Below, piece after piece: positions 10,024 to 19,400 of a stretch of DNA of 31,672 nucleotides; the stretch's first letter is position 1; every line of letters begins with the position of its first letter. Under the pieces are notes generated by a model that did no database searches, was not told the DNA's origin, and saw only the letters and a program-made list of their open reading frames with translations. Source of the DNA: Gracilaria vermiculophylla (taxonomy: Eukaryota > Rhodophyta > Florideophyceae > Gracilariales > Gracilariaceae). Where the stretch lies: assembly GCA_019155205.2 (NCBI GenBank), contig JAHNZQ020003148.1, forward strand, positions 1,171,155 through 1,202,826, read 5' to 3'. The position numbers and the translations under genes are program-made.

Positions 10024-10455
10024 TCAAGTCGCCACGCGGAGTTTCGTGGACTCCCGGGAGGCGGGCAACGGTTCCTGCGCAGCAGGTAGTGGAACGTTCT
10101 CTCGCGAAGCGTTATTCAGAGAGCGACGGCCTATCGGTACGGTCGATCCATCGTCCAATTCCACGATCCGAGAGCGGGGCCTGATTGCGTCAACATACCT
10201 GTCGCAGTAATTGCATCCTAAGATAACTGGGGCGGCTAGTGTCCGACACACAATGAACTTGAGCTTCACCATGGAGGTCTCTGACCACACCACTAGGTCG
10301 ATGGTTGCCACTGTTGTCAACATGTTGTTATTGGCGTCAGTGACGTCCAAGTCACCGCTGTAGCGGATGTGTTCTTGCAAGGTGGGTGGTAACAGAGATT
10401 CCACGATGGAGTTCGGGCCTGCACCTGTGTCAAAGACAGTTAAAAAATGCACCAT
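10024..10455 (-). pseudogene. Ty3 aspartic protease domain
   Basis: This is a retropepsin-like domain that would cut the Gag-Pol polyprotein. It shows the catalytic FDTGAGPNSI near the start and the flap-proximal VILGCNYCDRYVDAI about 70 residues later, the usual spacing. It is open for 143 codons and in the same frame as the RT downstream; the TGA at 10024 interrupts that frame. The catalytic triad Asp-Thr-Gly is intact, unlike the acids of the other enzymes in this element. Its start at 10455 is only the first in-frame initiator, since proteases of this class are made as part of a polyprotein. Confidence 0.85.
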
Positions 10456-10703
10456 AAACTGGGGGTTAAGGCCGAGGTCAGCGTTAACTTTTTAAATTCG
10501 CTTGGCCACGAAAATGACTCTATTTGGATTACGGTTGTTTTTAAGCCGGATCCACGGGCGACGCAGAATGCCTAAGTGTTTAGAGTCCGCATCTGCGGTG
10601 TCCTTTCTCGAGAGGATCTTCACCGGGGAGCGAGACGGCAACGGCTCGGGCGTCAAGAGCCTCGACCCTGAGAAGACCCCCCATAAAGGGGAGGTTCCCT
10701 CAA

Positions 10704-12722
10704 TTAGTTTCCCTGAACAGGGACCTCGGTGTGCGGCTGCTCAGGCTCCTCGACAACGAGAGCATTAGCTCGTTGACCGGGGGGTTCCGCGTAGGCGGTG
10801 TGTGATTTGTCAACCTGCTGGTTGGCACGAATCGGCTGAACCAAGGTGCCCCTCGCAGAGACGACGCTTGGGAAGGCGTGGGGGAATTCCGTTTTGGCAC
10901 GGATATACGATGCGATAGGAACGGTCTGTTTCTCTTGTGGATTGAGAGCCTCATAATTTCCCACCACTTTAGGCAATTCCCTCAGTGAGAGGTTACTCTG
11001 CGGGGACGTGTGCTCATGCGTGTAGCATAGATGGCAGATGAGGTTCCCACGAGAACGTGGAGCAGCATCCCATTTATCGGCGAATCGCACCGCTGGGCGG
11101 GTATCCACCTATCCTGGACGTTGACCACGGGCGTAACTATTCGCATGCGGAACTCGGAGTGGGGGGTCTCGGCTATTCCCCACGTACAACACCGAGCCCT
11201 CCTGCGTGGTATCGAGCGTAGTATCCGTCGTCGATGGGAGGTCCGAAGTCGGAATAGGTTTCCCATCTCCTTGGGCCAGCTGAGCAGTGTCATATCTTTG
11301 ATGGGAGCGATCCTTCTCGATCAGCGATAAAGACGGAGACTGAGCTTCCATCACTAACGCCTTTTGGGGCTTCACCCATGCTTGAAGAGCTCGCGCACAA
11401 TGCGCGTCACCCTCCGCCATGGCGGCTTGCACCAGTTCGAGGTACGTAGTTCGCGGCCAATTCTCGCGACGACGAGCGACAAGCGACCTGATAGCAGGGT
11501 TGAGTCCGTTGATGAACATCGTACAACGCTCCCTAGCAGGGTAGACATTCCCACATCTGTGGAAAGCCTTATTGAGCCATACCAAGTATTCGTTTTCCGT
11601 CTCGCCTTAGTTGACGAGTATCTCGTAGAGCGAGGATCGCTGACTGAATGGCGTCTTTCGTCGCGTACGACCTCAAGAGGTATTGGAAGGCCTCCTGTCA
11701 GCACGTCACCCCCCCTTTGGAGGCTCTAGAAGATCCGCCCACAGAGTCGAACCGATCTCTAACATCCCCCCTTAGGAAGTAGTGCAGCGCGATATACGCT
11801 TGACCTTCATTCATGCCAAGTATGTCGGCTTCCGTAACGAAGCGGGACAAGAAATCCAGTACCAATATTGGGTCTTCTCCAGAGAACTTCTGGTTGTTCA
11901 CCGTGAGGAGCATGCGCTTATGGCAGTACTTCAACCTTCCGGTGTCACGGGGTGTGCGATTCAAGGATGACTCCTCCAATCGATAATAACGATAAGAGAG
12001 TAGCTTCCGATACACCGGGTGCGTAATTTCAACACTTTTAGTCCAGAGTGCCGCCGGCCCTTTTCACAGGATTTAACAACATTTTGGGGGGATGACGACC
12101 GCTTGGAACGGGAAAAACGCCCGCAGCGATCATCTCCCGAGGAGGAATCCGAAGGATCGGACCTACCCGAGTGTCGGGATGAAACCGAAGAGTTTCGGGA
12201 CGAACCCGACGAAGTCGATGAATCACAATCGTATTTTTTGCGCTAAGACATCCGTTGAAGGCGGCGTTTGCCCCTCCCAGAGTGCTGATTGCGATGCGAC
12301 ACTTCAGCATCCCGGGTTTTCGAAGTCGCATTTCCCAACAACTGGGCTTGTTATAGCGTCTCCAGACGTGTAAAAATCCAACGGAAGTGGTCATCAGTCC
12401 CTTCGACGAATGCAGCTGGTCCACCTATACATTCCAATAAGAAATTGACGTCCGAACGTAAGGCATGGAGGTCTTCTGCGACGTCCCTTGCAGGAGCTCC
12501 TTCAACCACTTCACGGAGGGATCTGAATTCCCCCACAAGAGCATTATGGGCGGCTCGAAACGTACGAACCTGGTCTTCCAGGGAAACACCCTGGAGGTTG
12601 CCGGTACCCGTTTGATGGGGCTGAGATGCAGCGGATGCGGGGGTTGACGGGGGCACGTGTGGCGTACCTGCAGTCACCCGAGTCAGGCCAGCGACGTCCT
12701 TTCGAGCGTCCGACGAAGACAA
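10704..12722 (-). pseudogene. Broken Ty3 Gag with capsid and zinc knuckle
   Basis: Gag would form the particle that packages the RNA. It is readable in pieces. An N-terminal segment at 12351-12722 ends in a probable coiled-coil stretch. A Ser/Arg/Asp-rich linker lies at about 12090-12250. A capsid core in 11698-12015 includes NNQKFSGEDPILVLDFLSRF and ALHYFLRGDVRDRF. The second capsid half is in 11109-11585 (FINGLNPAIRSLVARR). The last piece, 10704-11108, has a zinc knuckle C-x2-C-x4-H-x4 in which the final Cys is Ser (CHLCYTHEHTSPQS; Ser codon 10995-10997). Frame changes separate the pieces. The region 10456-10703 connects Gag to the protease and has no clear domain. Confidence 0.8.
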
Positions 12723-13014
12723 AGGTATCCGGGACTACCGGGGTTGGTCTGAAGGTTGACCAGAACCCTTTGCGCGTAGGGTGGAACCTTTCCGAATCGG
12801 GATCTTCGAGATGAACCTCTCATCAGGGCGATCCCCGCCGTCATGGGAACGGCTGCGAGTTTCCGCCGGCTCTTCATCGGAGGGCATACAAGGCATTCGT
12901 ACAACCAGTCATGAGGACTGCAATGGAGACTTCCAAACGCAGGCTTGAACCCTCAAAGAGGTAATGAACTACGGATGTGGATACACACCGAATTCTTAAG
13001 TTGGGAGATCACTT
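12723..13014 (-). other. 5' leader and atypical primer-binding region of the Ty3-type element
   Basis: This is the untranslated leader between the 5' LTR and gag. No TGG-type primer-binding site, complementary to a tRNA 3' end, follows the LTR. The first bases on the minus strand are AAGTGATCTCCCAACTTAAG. The element may use another primer (an internal tRNA fragment or self-priming), or the site may have mutated. I see no ORF of note. Confidence 0.5.
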
Positions 13015-13803
13015 TGTAGTGCGATGCCCGGAGACGGGAAAGCACCACGAAGACGTTCCGGATCTTCCTCTCACGATGTGACCCAGCGAAAGAGTCCTTC
13101 CAGTGGTTGATACGACGTGTCGGGTGTAAAACCGGGATCAAACCTTCGTGACTTGCGCAGGAAGGTGGAGCTAGAGACCGAATTGCCCGCAGGAGCGGTG
13201 AGTGTGGTATCTTCCAGAAGGAGAGCTAGTCCCTCGTGTGGCGGGCGCGACCTGATGTCGGCACTGCCCCGGATATCGGGAAAGCTACACGAAAGAAAAG
13301 GGGAAAAGGAAAAGGGGCAAGGAGTGGAGTGAGTCGAAGAGCGGCTCGGGAATGGACGGCACTGCCGAGAGAATTATCCCTATACAGGACGAACGTGACA
13401 ATAGAGGTAATAAGTATACCAGTATTGGGTTGTTCTAGATGTGCAGGGTGAATAAGCCGTTCGTGAGCTCCGCGCTATCCCTCCAGGGTGGAGTCGTATA
13501 GCTCGCGAAGGCGAAGCGACTTAGAGCCAAACCCCCGGTCAGATACCCTTGCCTGGCATTTACTGGTGCGGCGGCGGCGACGCCGGCGCACTAAGTAGGG
13601 TGGCGTGCACTGTAACACGCCACCGTAGTTTCTAATATTAAATAAAAATTCCCAAAATATGGCCAATTGCACCATGGCTTTGTCCGTACCACACGTGTCC
13701 AACCCACCATGTGGGGATTCTACCAGTCATAGCTACGCTTCCCGCGTCACCGACCGATATGACGAAGTCCATCAAATCCCCCGCAGAGAGGCGTTGAACT
13801 ACA
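13015..13803 (-). repeat. 5' LTR of the Ty3-type element
   Basis: It is 789 bp, pairs with 2462-3250, and starts and ends at the same relative positions with no net length change. For a minus-strand element this LTR should hold the promoter for gag-pol. Confidence 0.93.
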
Positions 13804-13808
13804 CCATG
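13804..13808 (+). repeat. Target-site duplication CCATG, right copy
   Basis: CCATG follows the terminal ACA of the LTR at 13803 and pairs with 2457-2461. Confidence 0.92.
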
Positions 13809-14770
13809 CGCATAATCCATCCTTGCCAGCAGTTACCAAACGTTTGCGATTGAATTCAAATCTATTGAGGGCATTGGCCACTATAAAACAGATACTTGTG
13901 ACTCCTGTAGCCAATTTCTGATTAAAGATGCAGTGTGTACAGTCGCATTATCCTGCTAAAAATAAAATGTTTTTCATGGAAACAAAACCAACAGGTCGCA
14001 AATACGTTTATAAAATTACTTTGTATTTTTCATGTTCATGGTTGTTTCAATAAATGCATTTTTAGTGAGACCTTTTTTTAAATCTTCCCGACCAAACTAG
14101 CACAGAGCCTCCATCTCAATGTAAATTCTAAAATTCATGACTTTATTTACGAAGATTATGCCAATAATATTTGTGGGAATCTGGTCCATGTAAATTGAAT
14201 TTTTCGTCATTAGTAAAAATAACATTTTCCCATTTATTTTTCCAGTAGGCTTTTCCAGGACACTATTCAAATCTCTTTTGCTTGTCATGGTCTTGGAAGA
14301 AGAACGTGTTCTTCAATGTTTTAAACTTAAATTAATTTTTGTTGTTTATCTGCCTCCATATAGCTGATTTGGTAATGTTGAGATTGACATTTATTCCAAT
14401 TTTTTGTAGGATACTTTTTCTTAGCACAACTCGCTTTTCATTCCTCTTTTGTTTGTTGGGATGAGCTTCTTAGGGCGTCTCGAAGATCGTAATAATCCAT
14501 AAAGATTCGGAAGTTTTAGAAGATTAGCAATTGTGACCCTCGAACGCTTAAAATTTCGAAAGATAGCACTGTTGTAGTGTTTCGTGGCGTTTACGTCTAT
14601 GAAGTGAAGCTGCTATTGTTGGGAAGCCGAGGAAAGCGAGCCATTTTTACTAGAAAGAAGACGGCGTACATACCTTTTTGAAACGATTCTACATAGACTT
14701 TGTGCAAGATTTAGCCTACCATACAGTTTTGGCGCACATTTTGCCCGTAAAATGTTTTCAAAACGCACTG
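13809..14770 (-). mobile_element. Tc1/mariner copy Z, right part (split by Ty3 insertion)
   Basis: This is the continuation of copy Z beyond the Ty3 element. It is 962 bp, which with 312 bp on the other side makes 1274 bp, identical to copy Y. It carries decayed transposase on the minus strand: near 13852-13905 a block like the SPDLNPIEN signature in which the catalytic Glu position reads Ala, and a 63-codon open stretch (14097-14288) covering the region before the HDLRK block. It ends in GCACTG followed by TA (14771-14772). Confidence 0.87.
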
Positions 14771-14873
14771 TATGAAAACGGGGAATATAGCGGGCGTGAT
14801 TTCCGTCCATACGCACGGTAGACTCTTCTGTAGCCGAACCGGTGTCTGTCACGTGACGTGGCACGCGCGCTGA
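14771..14873. other. Flank of mariner copy Z, GC-rich, unassigned
   Basis: Composition changes sharply at the transposon end (14770), from AT-rich to GC-rich. No recognisable coding block or repeat is visible. Confidence 0.4.
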
Positions 14874-15059
14874 ATGGCCTCCTGGCATGCGCGCAGCAGC
14901 CATGCGTGGCCTGTTGGCTACAGTATGGGAGCCGAATGGCACCTGCTTTGCACGATTATTTTAGTATTGTCGATTTTTCTTTCTTTAGCTATTCTGGCCA
15001 TTTTTGCCTTAGTGCTAAAGTACATAGCGCGACGGCACTCCGGCCGTCGCGCCGAGTAA
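14874..15059 (+). CDS. Small hypothetical single-pass membrane ORF (61 codons)
   Basis: It starts with ATG directly after an in-frame TGA. The predicted product has a polar N-terminal part of about 23 residues with several Trp and His, then one strongly hydrophobic stretch (TIILVLSIFLSLAILAIFAL, about residues 27-46), then a short basic tail KYIARRHSGRRAE. That is the layout of a small single-span membrane protein with an inside-positive tail. The last codons overlap the GC hairpin at 15027-15052. I know no family match. An overlapping frame (14834-15105) is also open and could be the first exon of a spliced gene, so this may be a chance ORF. Confidence 0.25.
   Translation: MASWHARSSHAWPVGYSMGAEWHLLCTIILVLSIFLSLAILAIFALVLKYIARRHSGRRAE
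15027..15052. repeat. Perfect 10-bp GC hairpin
   Basis: GCGCGACGGC (15027-15036) and GCCGTCGCGC (15043-15052) form a perfect inverted repeat with a 6-nt loop. There is no T run after it. It could be an RNA hairpin, a cruciform or part of an unrecognised element end. Confidence 0.7.
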
Positions 15060-15105
15060 TCCGCAACCAAGTGGGATCTCTGGTTTTAACTTACGGCACA
15101 CGCAG

Positions 15106-15204
15106 GTAACTCTCTCAACCTTGGAGAAGTACGGCGTAGACTACGGAAGTCGACCGCCCGTGGCACGGAGAACTATTGTCTAAACTATTCCTTCCTTCCT
15201 TCAG
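15106..15204 (+). other. Possible 99-bp intron
   Basis: The 5' junction reads CGCAG/GTAACT. The 3' end has TCTAAAC, a branch-like site, then TATTCCTTCCTTCCTTCAG. Removing it joins an open frame upstream (from about 14834) to one that stays open to a stop near 15307. These signals are short and could occur by chance. No protein match supports a host gene here. Confidence 0.25.
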
Positions 15205-16073
15205 GTTCGTCCTAGTACGACGTCAGCCCCACCTCACCTCTGATTTGTTCCTTTTCGGACTAAATCCGCCAACCGCTCAATGTTGCTTGCCTAGTACCCG
15301 CGCTGCTTAATTTATAACCCGGCCACGCCGAGATAGCCCGATGTACTACAAAAGAACATCACCGCACGTACGTAATCTGCCTCAATCACAGGACGTGCAT
15401 GATCCCCGGTTTCTCTATTCGTCATCCACGAGCCCCCGTTGCGACTGCTTGGCCACAGAGTCACGCTCCGCTCGTGCACCTCGTCTGAGAGAGGCTCTGT
15501 CTATGAACAACCTCACGGTAGGAAGGTTCGGAACATCCTTCTTGGGTCTTTCTCCTTTGGGGCATTGCACAACACATACCGTTAATTTTAATTCTTAGTT
15601 TTTCTTCCGACCTCCAGTACGACTGCAGTCTCATTGGTTTGCTCTGATTTCTCAAATTTATGTAGCGTTTTTACATCAAAGAAATTCCATTCTTGAGTCA
15701 GAATATCTTGTAATTTACTTATACTACTGTAGTGTTGTGGCATTTACAAATTTGGTTTGTCGAGTCACAGACACCTACGGCACAACGGAGATAAATATTC
15801 ATAAAAGACACGCAGCGACCCATTCATAGTTGCACACGTTTGTGTGTTTATTGGAGTCTCTGGAAATCCTAACATAGTACGGTAACGAATTGATACGAAA
15901 AGCAGACATTTCTTTTAAACCTTTTCAAAAAGACCCCGAAAACTGGGTAGCACATCAATCCCTTTCTCCTGACCGCCCCGTCGACCTTCATACTTTATTA
16001 TGAGGGATCGGCTTCCCTTCAAGACAAAAATCGAGGGCTACAACGGTTGGTTCATCGAATACCAAAGCACTTT
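15205..16073. other. Unassigned region before the Harbinger-like element
   Basis: The first part (to about 15600) is GC-rich, the rest mixed. An 85-codon plus ORF (15341-15598) and a 64-codon minus ORF (15461-15655) overlap and resemble nothing I know. Two plus frames stay open over parts of 15930-16150, just upstream of the transposase, and may be its decayed 5' end. I see no secure gene. Confidence 0.35.
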
Positions 16074-16444
16074 TTCTACTGCTGCTTGTCAGCCAGAGAC
16101 GACGTCGTCAGAGTCTGCAAACGTTCAAAACCCATCTGCCACTAGAAGGTTGTAGACGACATGATCAACATATTAAGCGTAGAGCGTTGCAAAATCCATC
16201 TGTATCAATCTATTCACCAGTATTAGCTTCTTTTTGCAATCGGTCACGCATTACTCTTACCGGCTTTGACAGTCACAAGTACCACTATCTTTTGCGAAGA
16301 TTTCAGCCATTTTATTTCCGTTACACTCCGCATTCAAAAGATGGATCCATCACGATACTGCCAACTGCTCGGAGATGGACTGCAAACCGTTCTACGGTAG
16401 CACTTTTGGTACTCCTACTCATAGTAAGTCCAGAAGTGAAAAGC

Positions 16445-16450
16445 ATTTCA
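16445..16450 (+). repeat. Target duplication ATTTCA, left copy
   Basis: ATTTCA ends the N-terminal reading frame of Harbinger copy 1. The same hexamer recurs at 17294-17299, where the frame resumes. Confidence 0.65.
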
Positions 16451-17293
16451 AAGGAGAAATTTTAGTACGCTCGCGGGCGATGGTGGCCCGGTAATTCGGT
16501 AATATTTTAGAGATATACTTGATGCTGCACGAGTGCAGTGGACGTCGGACACGTTTGGGACTGAGAATCCGGGCAACTGTGCCTGTCCCGATTATGGGTG
16601 ATATACAGGAGATTTTGCAGCACGCGGTACTGTACTGCATTGAGCTCGTATTTAGGAGCCGCCTCTTTACCGACTCCTCCCCTATTGTAAAGTCAACCGA
16701 GATTTGGGTCTAGTTTTGAAAGCCTTGCGGACGCTCAACTCCTCCCCAGAGGTGCGCCGTAAATAATCCGGTTCTTCTACGCGACCGGCGTCAAGGCGGA
16801 GAAAAGAGACAAACACGTTATATTGATTCTCCGTTTTTCGTGGAAAACTGTACTCCGCCCCAATAATTGGGATTTTTTATCCTTTTCCTTTCTCTCTTAG
16901 TCTCATCGTCGCTTTGCGGTCCCCCTTTTCTCCTCTTTTTCACATTTCGTCGGATCTGTCCCCTTTTAGCCTGGATCCGCTCGGGTCTGCCTTACTGCGT
17001 TCCATTGTTCCAAGATCTTTTCACCCGTTATTTGCTTGGACACCCCACACCTCTTTCTTCTCTGCAGGTTTAGCCAAAGATCCCCTATAGGGCTTACAGC
17101 CCGTGACTTGGGCGGTGCAGAGAGGTCCATTCAGCTGAGTCTACCTCTTTGAGAGAGCAAAACTTCGAGCTGCCTTGCAGGCGGTCCCTCTCAAAGATTG
17201 TGCCAAAGTCGAGGCGATTGGCCTCGAAGCTTGGCTGCAGAAAAATGATTGGGCCTAGTGTTGGCGGAGCATTAAACAAGAGGGGCTGAATAT
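16451..17293 (+). mobile_element. 843-bp insertion in the Harbinger transposase, possibly a 5'-truncated LINE
   Basis: This segment is bounded by ATTTCA and absent from the expected transposase. It has neither terminal inverted repeats nor TG...CA LTR ends. Near 16565-16640, across one frame change, it encodes NCACPDYG followed by EILQHAVLYC. That Cys-x-Cys ... His-x4-Cys pattern resembles the zinc motif at the C-terminus of many LINE ORF2 proteins. A stop follows at about 16713, and then about 580 bp of non-coding sequence including a pyrimidine-rich tract (16862-17070). A LINE copy truncated at its 5' end would look like this. There is no poly(A) tail, so the class is uncertain. The insertion itself is well supported. 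Confidence 0.5.
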
Positions 17294-17299
17294 ATTTCA
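17294..17299 (+). repeat. Target duplication ATTTCA, right copy
   Basis: The transposase frame continues with no shift from the left ATTTCA to the codon after this one. This makes it a true insertion duplication rather than a chance match. Confidence 0.65.
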
Positions 17300-18106
17300 T
17301 TTTTAATGTTTGGCATCATATCTTCTGTTTGATCTTTAATTTTGCGTTTTGGCAGACGCATTCTGCACTTCGGCAAAATCCTGTTGCCAGCATTAAAATG
17401 CCGAATGCTGGCGAGGGTATTAGTTTTCAAAGAGAATTTGAGGAAAAATAAGCCATGCTCAAGGACGTACACTGCGTTGCCAACGGACTTACGCTATACC
17501 TTGAATGAGTTCTTAATTATGGCACTACCATTATGTGTCCAATTTCTTTGTGTTAACACCTTCTGGCGTTGCAAGTGCCTGTGCTCTAAACGAACCTGGG
17601 GCTATGCCCGATTCCATAATTGCTGCTCAGGAACATGTCTATCAAAAACTAAAGAAGAGTTTTGGTACGCAAGGCGAATTTTGTTTAGTCGATTCTGCGC
17701 TTTTCAAACATCATTACCCATTTTTGTCGAAATCTTCACAAGACTGTGTTGTGGGTACTGAAGGTACGAGGGAATCAATCGCTACGCTACGTCACGCAAC
17801 ATCCTCCAGAAAAGCGTCGAAATGGGGTATGTGGGCGTTTGAAGGAACGCTTCGGAGACTGAAGGATTGGCTTCGTTATTAAGACAAAGGAGGAAGAAAA
17901 GTTGTTCAAATTTGTATCGTACTACTTTTCAAATTGTGTTCTAGGTTAGTCGGAATGAACCGAATTCCTCATTCGTACATGACACATGTAATTGCAGAAG
18001 CGAACATGTTTCTTCGACGCTAATTTCATTTTAATTGTGATTCCTCAGAAGTGCTGCAGTTAAATAATTCCCTTGCACGATGCCTAAGAAGTGGTATTAT
18101 CATCAT

Positions 18107-18247
18107 TTAAATAATTTGATTAACTCTCTCGCGCTCTTCAACTCTTTGCTCACGTTCTTCCTGTCTTTGCTGCTGTCGGTCATGGAGTTCTTCAGCTCTG
18201 CGTTCTTTTTTCTGCTCCCTATCCAACATTCGCTGTCTTTTTCGTCC
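18107..18247 (-). pseudogene. Coiled-coil accessory ORF fragment of a Harbinger-like element
   Basis: A 46-codon minus-strand frame is extremely rich in Glu, Arg and Gln (RKRQRMLDREQKKERRAEEL, then HDRQQQRQEEREQRVEERER). This indicates a long amphipathic helix, probably a coiled coil. It lies just after transposase copy 1 and converges on it. Harbinger-type elements encode a second protein besides the transposase, which makes this position plausible. The frame is cut off upstream by a TAA, next to where copy 2 begins. The plus strand over the same bases gives a hydrophobic Leu/Phe/Ser frame, which is the shadow of this helix and not a membrane protein. Confidence 0.5.
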
Positions 18248-18329
18248 TTATTTCTCATCTGTTCCCGCAGCATATTCGTTTTCAGAGCAGTGAGTATACT
18301 TTCATTTTCACCAACAGGTTCGGAAAACC

Positions 18330-18712
18330 TTCATCCGTTTCTTTTCCAATTGGCTCAATACGAGAAAATCGTTACCGATGCAGAACATCTTATGCTCTTG
18401 CGGCAAGCTACCTTTGTTTATCAAGCTCCCAAACGGGGAATGCGTGCACTCCAGAGGATGTTCTCGCGCATAAAATACCGTTTTACTTACGAGGCGAATG
18501 GAAAACGGCGAACAAAGCTATTTTTCGCTGCAAACCTCTTTAATTTCAGAATCTGTAAAAATGGCACGGACCAGATACTCTCAAGGTACATGCCGCACAT
18601 AAGCGTGGATGCGAACTTCTATCTGCAGGATACAATTAGTTTCTACGAAGCATTAGATTACTTGGCGACCAGCATCAGCATCATCACCAAAATCACCATC
18701 ATCTTTTCATGA
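18330..18712 (+). pseudogene. Harbinger-like (DDE_Tnp_4) transposase, copy 2, C-terminal fragment
   Basis: This is a second, independent copy of the same transposase class. It starts abruptly and overlaps in content with the end of copy 1: LRQATFVYQAPKRGMRALQR aligns to TLRHATSSRKASKWGMWAFE of copy 1. It continues with FTYEANGKRRTKLFF, LFNFRICKNGTDQIL and SRYMPHISVDANFYL, the conserved C-terminal blocks. The Glu-Trp pair expected before GM reads Lys-Arg. Only about the last 130 codons are present. It ends in a CAT/CAC-rich stretch (about 18670-18710). Confidence 0.7.
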
Positions 18713-19400
18713 CGTCGGTTCTTATGAAGACGGCGCAAGCAATTCCTTTCATGCGTCCGCTTACGGCGTTATAATTGCTCCTCCCTACAGTTTTGATCGC
18801 TCAACATATACATCTTAAATAATGCCTTGATGTCGTATCTATCATGCTTTGCACGCATCAGTGACTGCGGATGAACTGATGGGCAGGCCATCTTCGTTGA
18901 CAGTTAACCTACGTGTTTTAGTGTACTTCTTGGTGCAAAAATCTTTTTCTTCTTCACACTGTAGCCCGTGGCTTGAGAATAAATTTAGCAATGATCTTAA
19001 TGGTTCGTTGTGCAGATGAAGACGCAGCTTCCACAAGAACTGCGTAGATCATGTTGAAAATCATAACGGCCGGGATGGCGGAAAGAAGGAGGGCTGTAGG
19101 GGTAGCTGGATGGATAGATGTCGAGCAAGATGGGTTTTGGAAAGATTCGTTCTTATCACTGAAAGAGGGTGCTGTTACTGTGCTACATAAAACCCAGTCG
19201 GAAGTTTGGGGTTCAAGACTGGCTGCATTGCAGTTTGGGTACCCAGCTCTGAGTAAATATAGTGAAGGCCCTATTTTGCGGAACAGCTCGAATGGGAGGG
19301 AGGCATCTCCGCTTTTCGCATTTTGAGCGTTTTTTAAAGCATTGAATGTAAGAATTTGAATGTGCGATTTTTGCGATTTTAGGTTATGACAGGCGCACAA
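18713..19400 (-). other. Unassigned; weak minus-strand ORF 18954-19400
   Basis: The minus frame 18954-19400 stays open for 148 codons but begins at TTG, not ATG. It contains one hydrophobic stretch (TALLLSAIPAVMIFNMIYAV). An overlapping minus frame (18842-19036) continues for 64 codons. I recognise neither. They could be an exon of a host gene or a decayed element; nothing decides between these. Confidence 0.25.

Larger units (their letters stand above)
2462..13803 (-). mobile_element. Ty3-type (chromodomain) LTR retrotransposon, 11.3 kb, ambisense, decayed
   Basis: This is a full-length but inactive Ty3/gypsy-class element on the minus strand. Two LTRs of exactly 789 bp begin TG and end CA and are flanked by CCATG. 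A polypurine tract lies next to the 3' LTR. From 5' to 3' on the minus strand the order is leader, gag, protease, RT, RNase H, integrase, linker, chromodomain. Between pol and the 3' LTR there is an extra convergent plus-strand coding region (3274-5202). By eye the LTRs are about 94 percent identical, so the insertion is not recent. This agrees with the many stops and the loss of catalytic residues in RT, RNase H and integrase. The element is GC-richer than its flanks. Confidence 0.93.
16074..18020 (+). pseudogene. Harbinger-like (DDE_Tnp_4) transposase, copy 1, broken and interrupted
   Basis: This is a transposase pseudogene of the PIF/Harbinger-related DDE_Tnp_4 class. The N-terminal block has LTGFDSHKYHYLL, then FQPFYFRYTPHSKDG (within 16187-16465). 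After an 843-bp insertion (16451-17293) the same frame continues with SFLMFGIISSV and LRFGRRILHFGK. Next come MPNAGEG and a block ending CVANGLTLYLE, where related enzymes have CVADGLKL. That would make the first catalytic Asp an Asn (17482-17484). Then VLTPSGVASACALNEPGAMPDS and CLVDSALF follow (17535-17700), and ASKWGM, where Glu is usual (Lys codon 17821-17823). The tail is readable to about 18020 after a frame change (VGMNRIPHSYMTHV). Family alignment is from memory of conserved blocks, so exact active-site assignments need checking. Confidence 0.75.

Noticed and set aside
7699..10026. Most stops in the Ty3 pol frame are TGA, hinting at a code in which TGA means Trp or Cys.
   Set aside because: Family comparison gives different residues at these sites: Trp near 9508, Gly near 9010, Arg at 8467, Cys near 7699. 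TGG is used normally for conserved Trp, and TAA also occurs (7780). Random decay, partly C-to-T, explains it.
12019..12246. 75-codon plus-strand acidic ORF opposite gag.
   Set aside because: It is the shadow of the Ser/Arg/Asp-rich Gag linker on the minus strand, which fits between the Gag N-terminus and capsid core.
18080..18290. Hydrophobic Leu/Phe/Ser-rich frame resembling a membrane protein.
   Set aside because: The minus strand over the same bases encodes a Glu/Arg/Gln coiled coil, whose antisense is expected to look hydrophobic. The frame then runs into unrelated transposase sequence.
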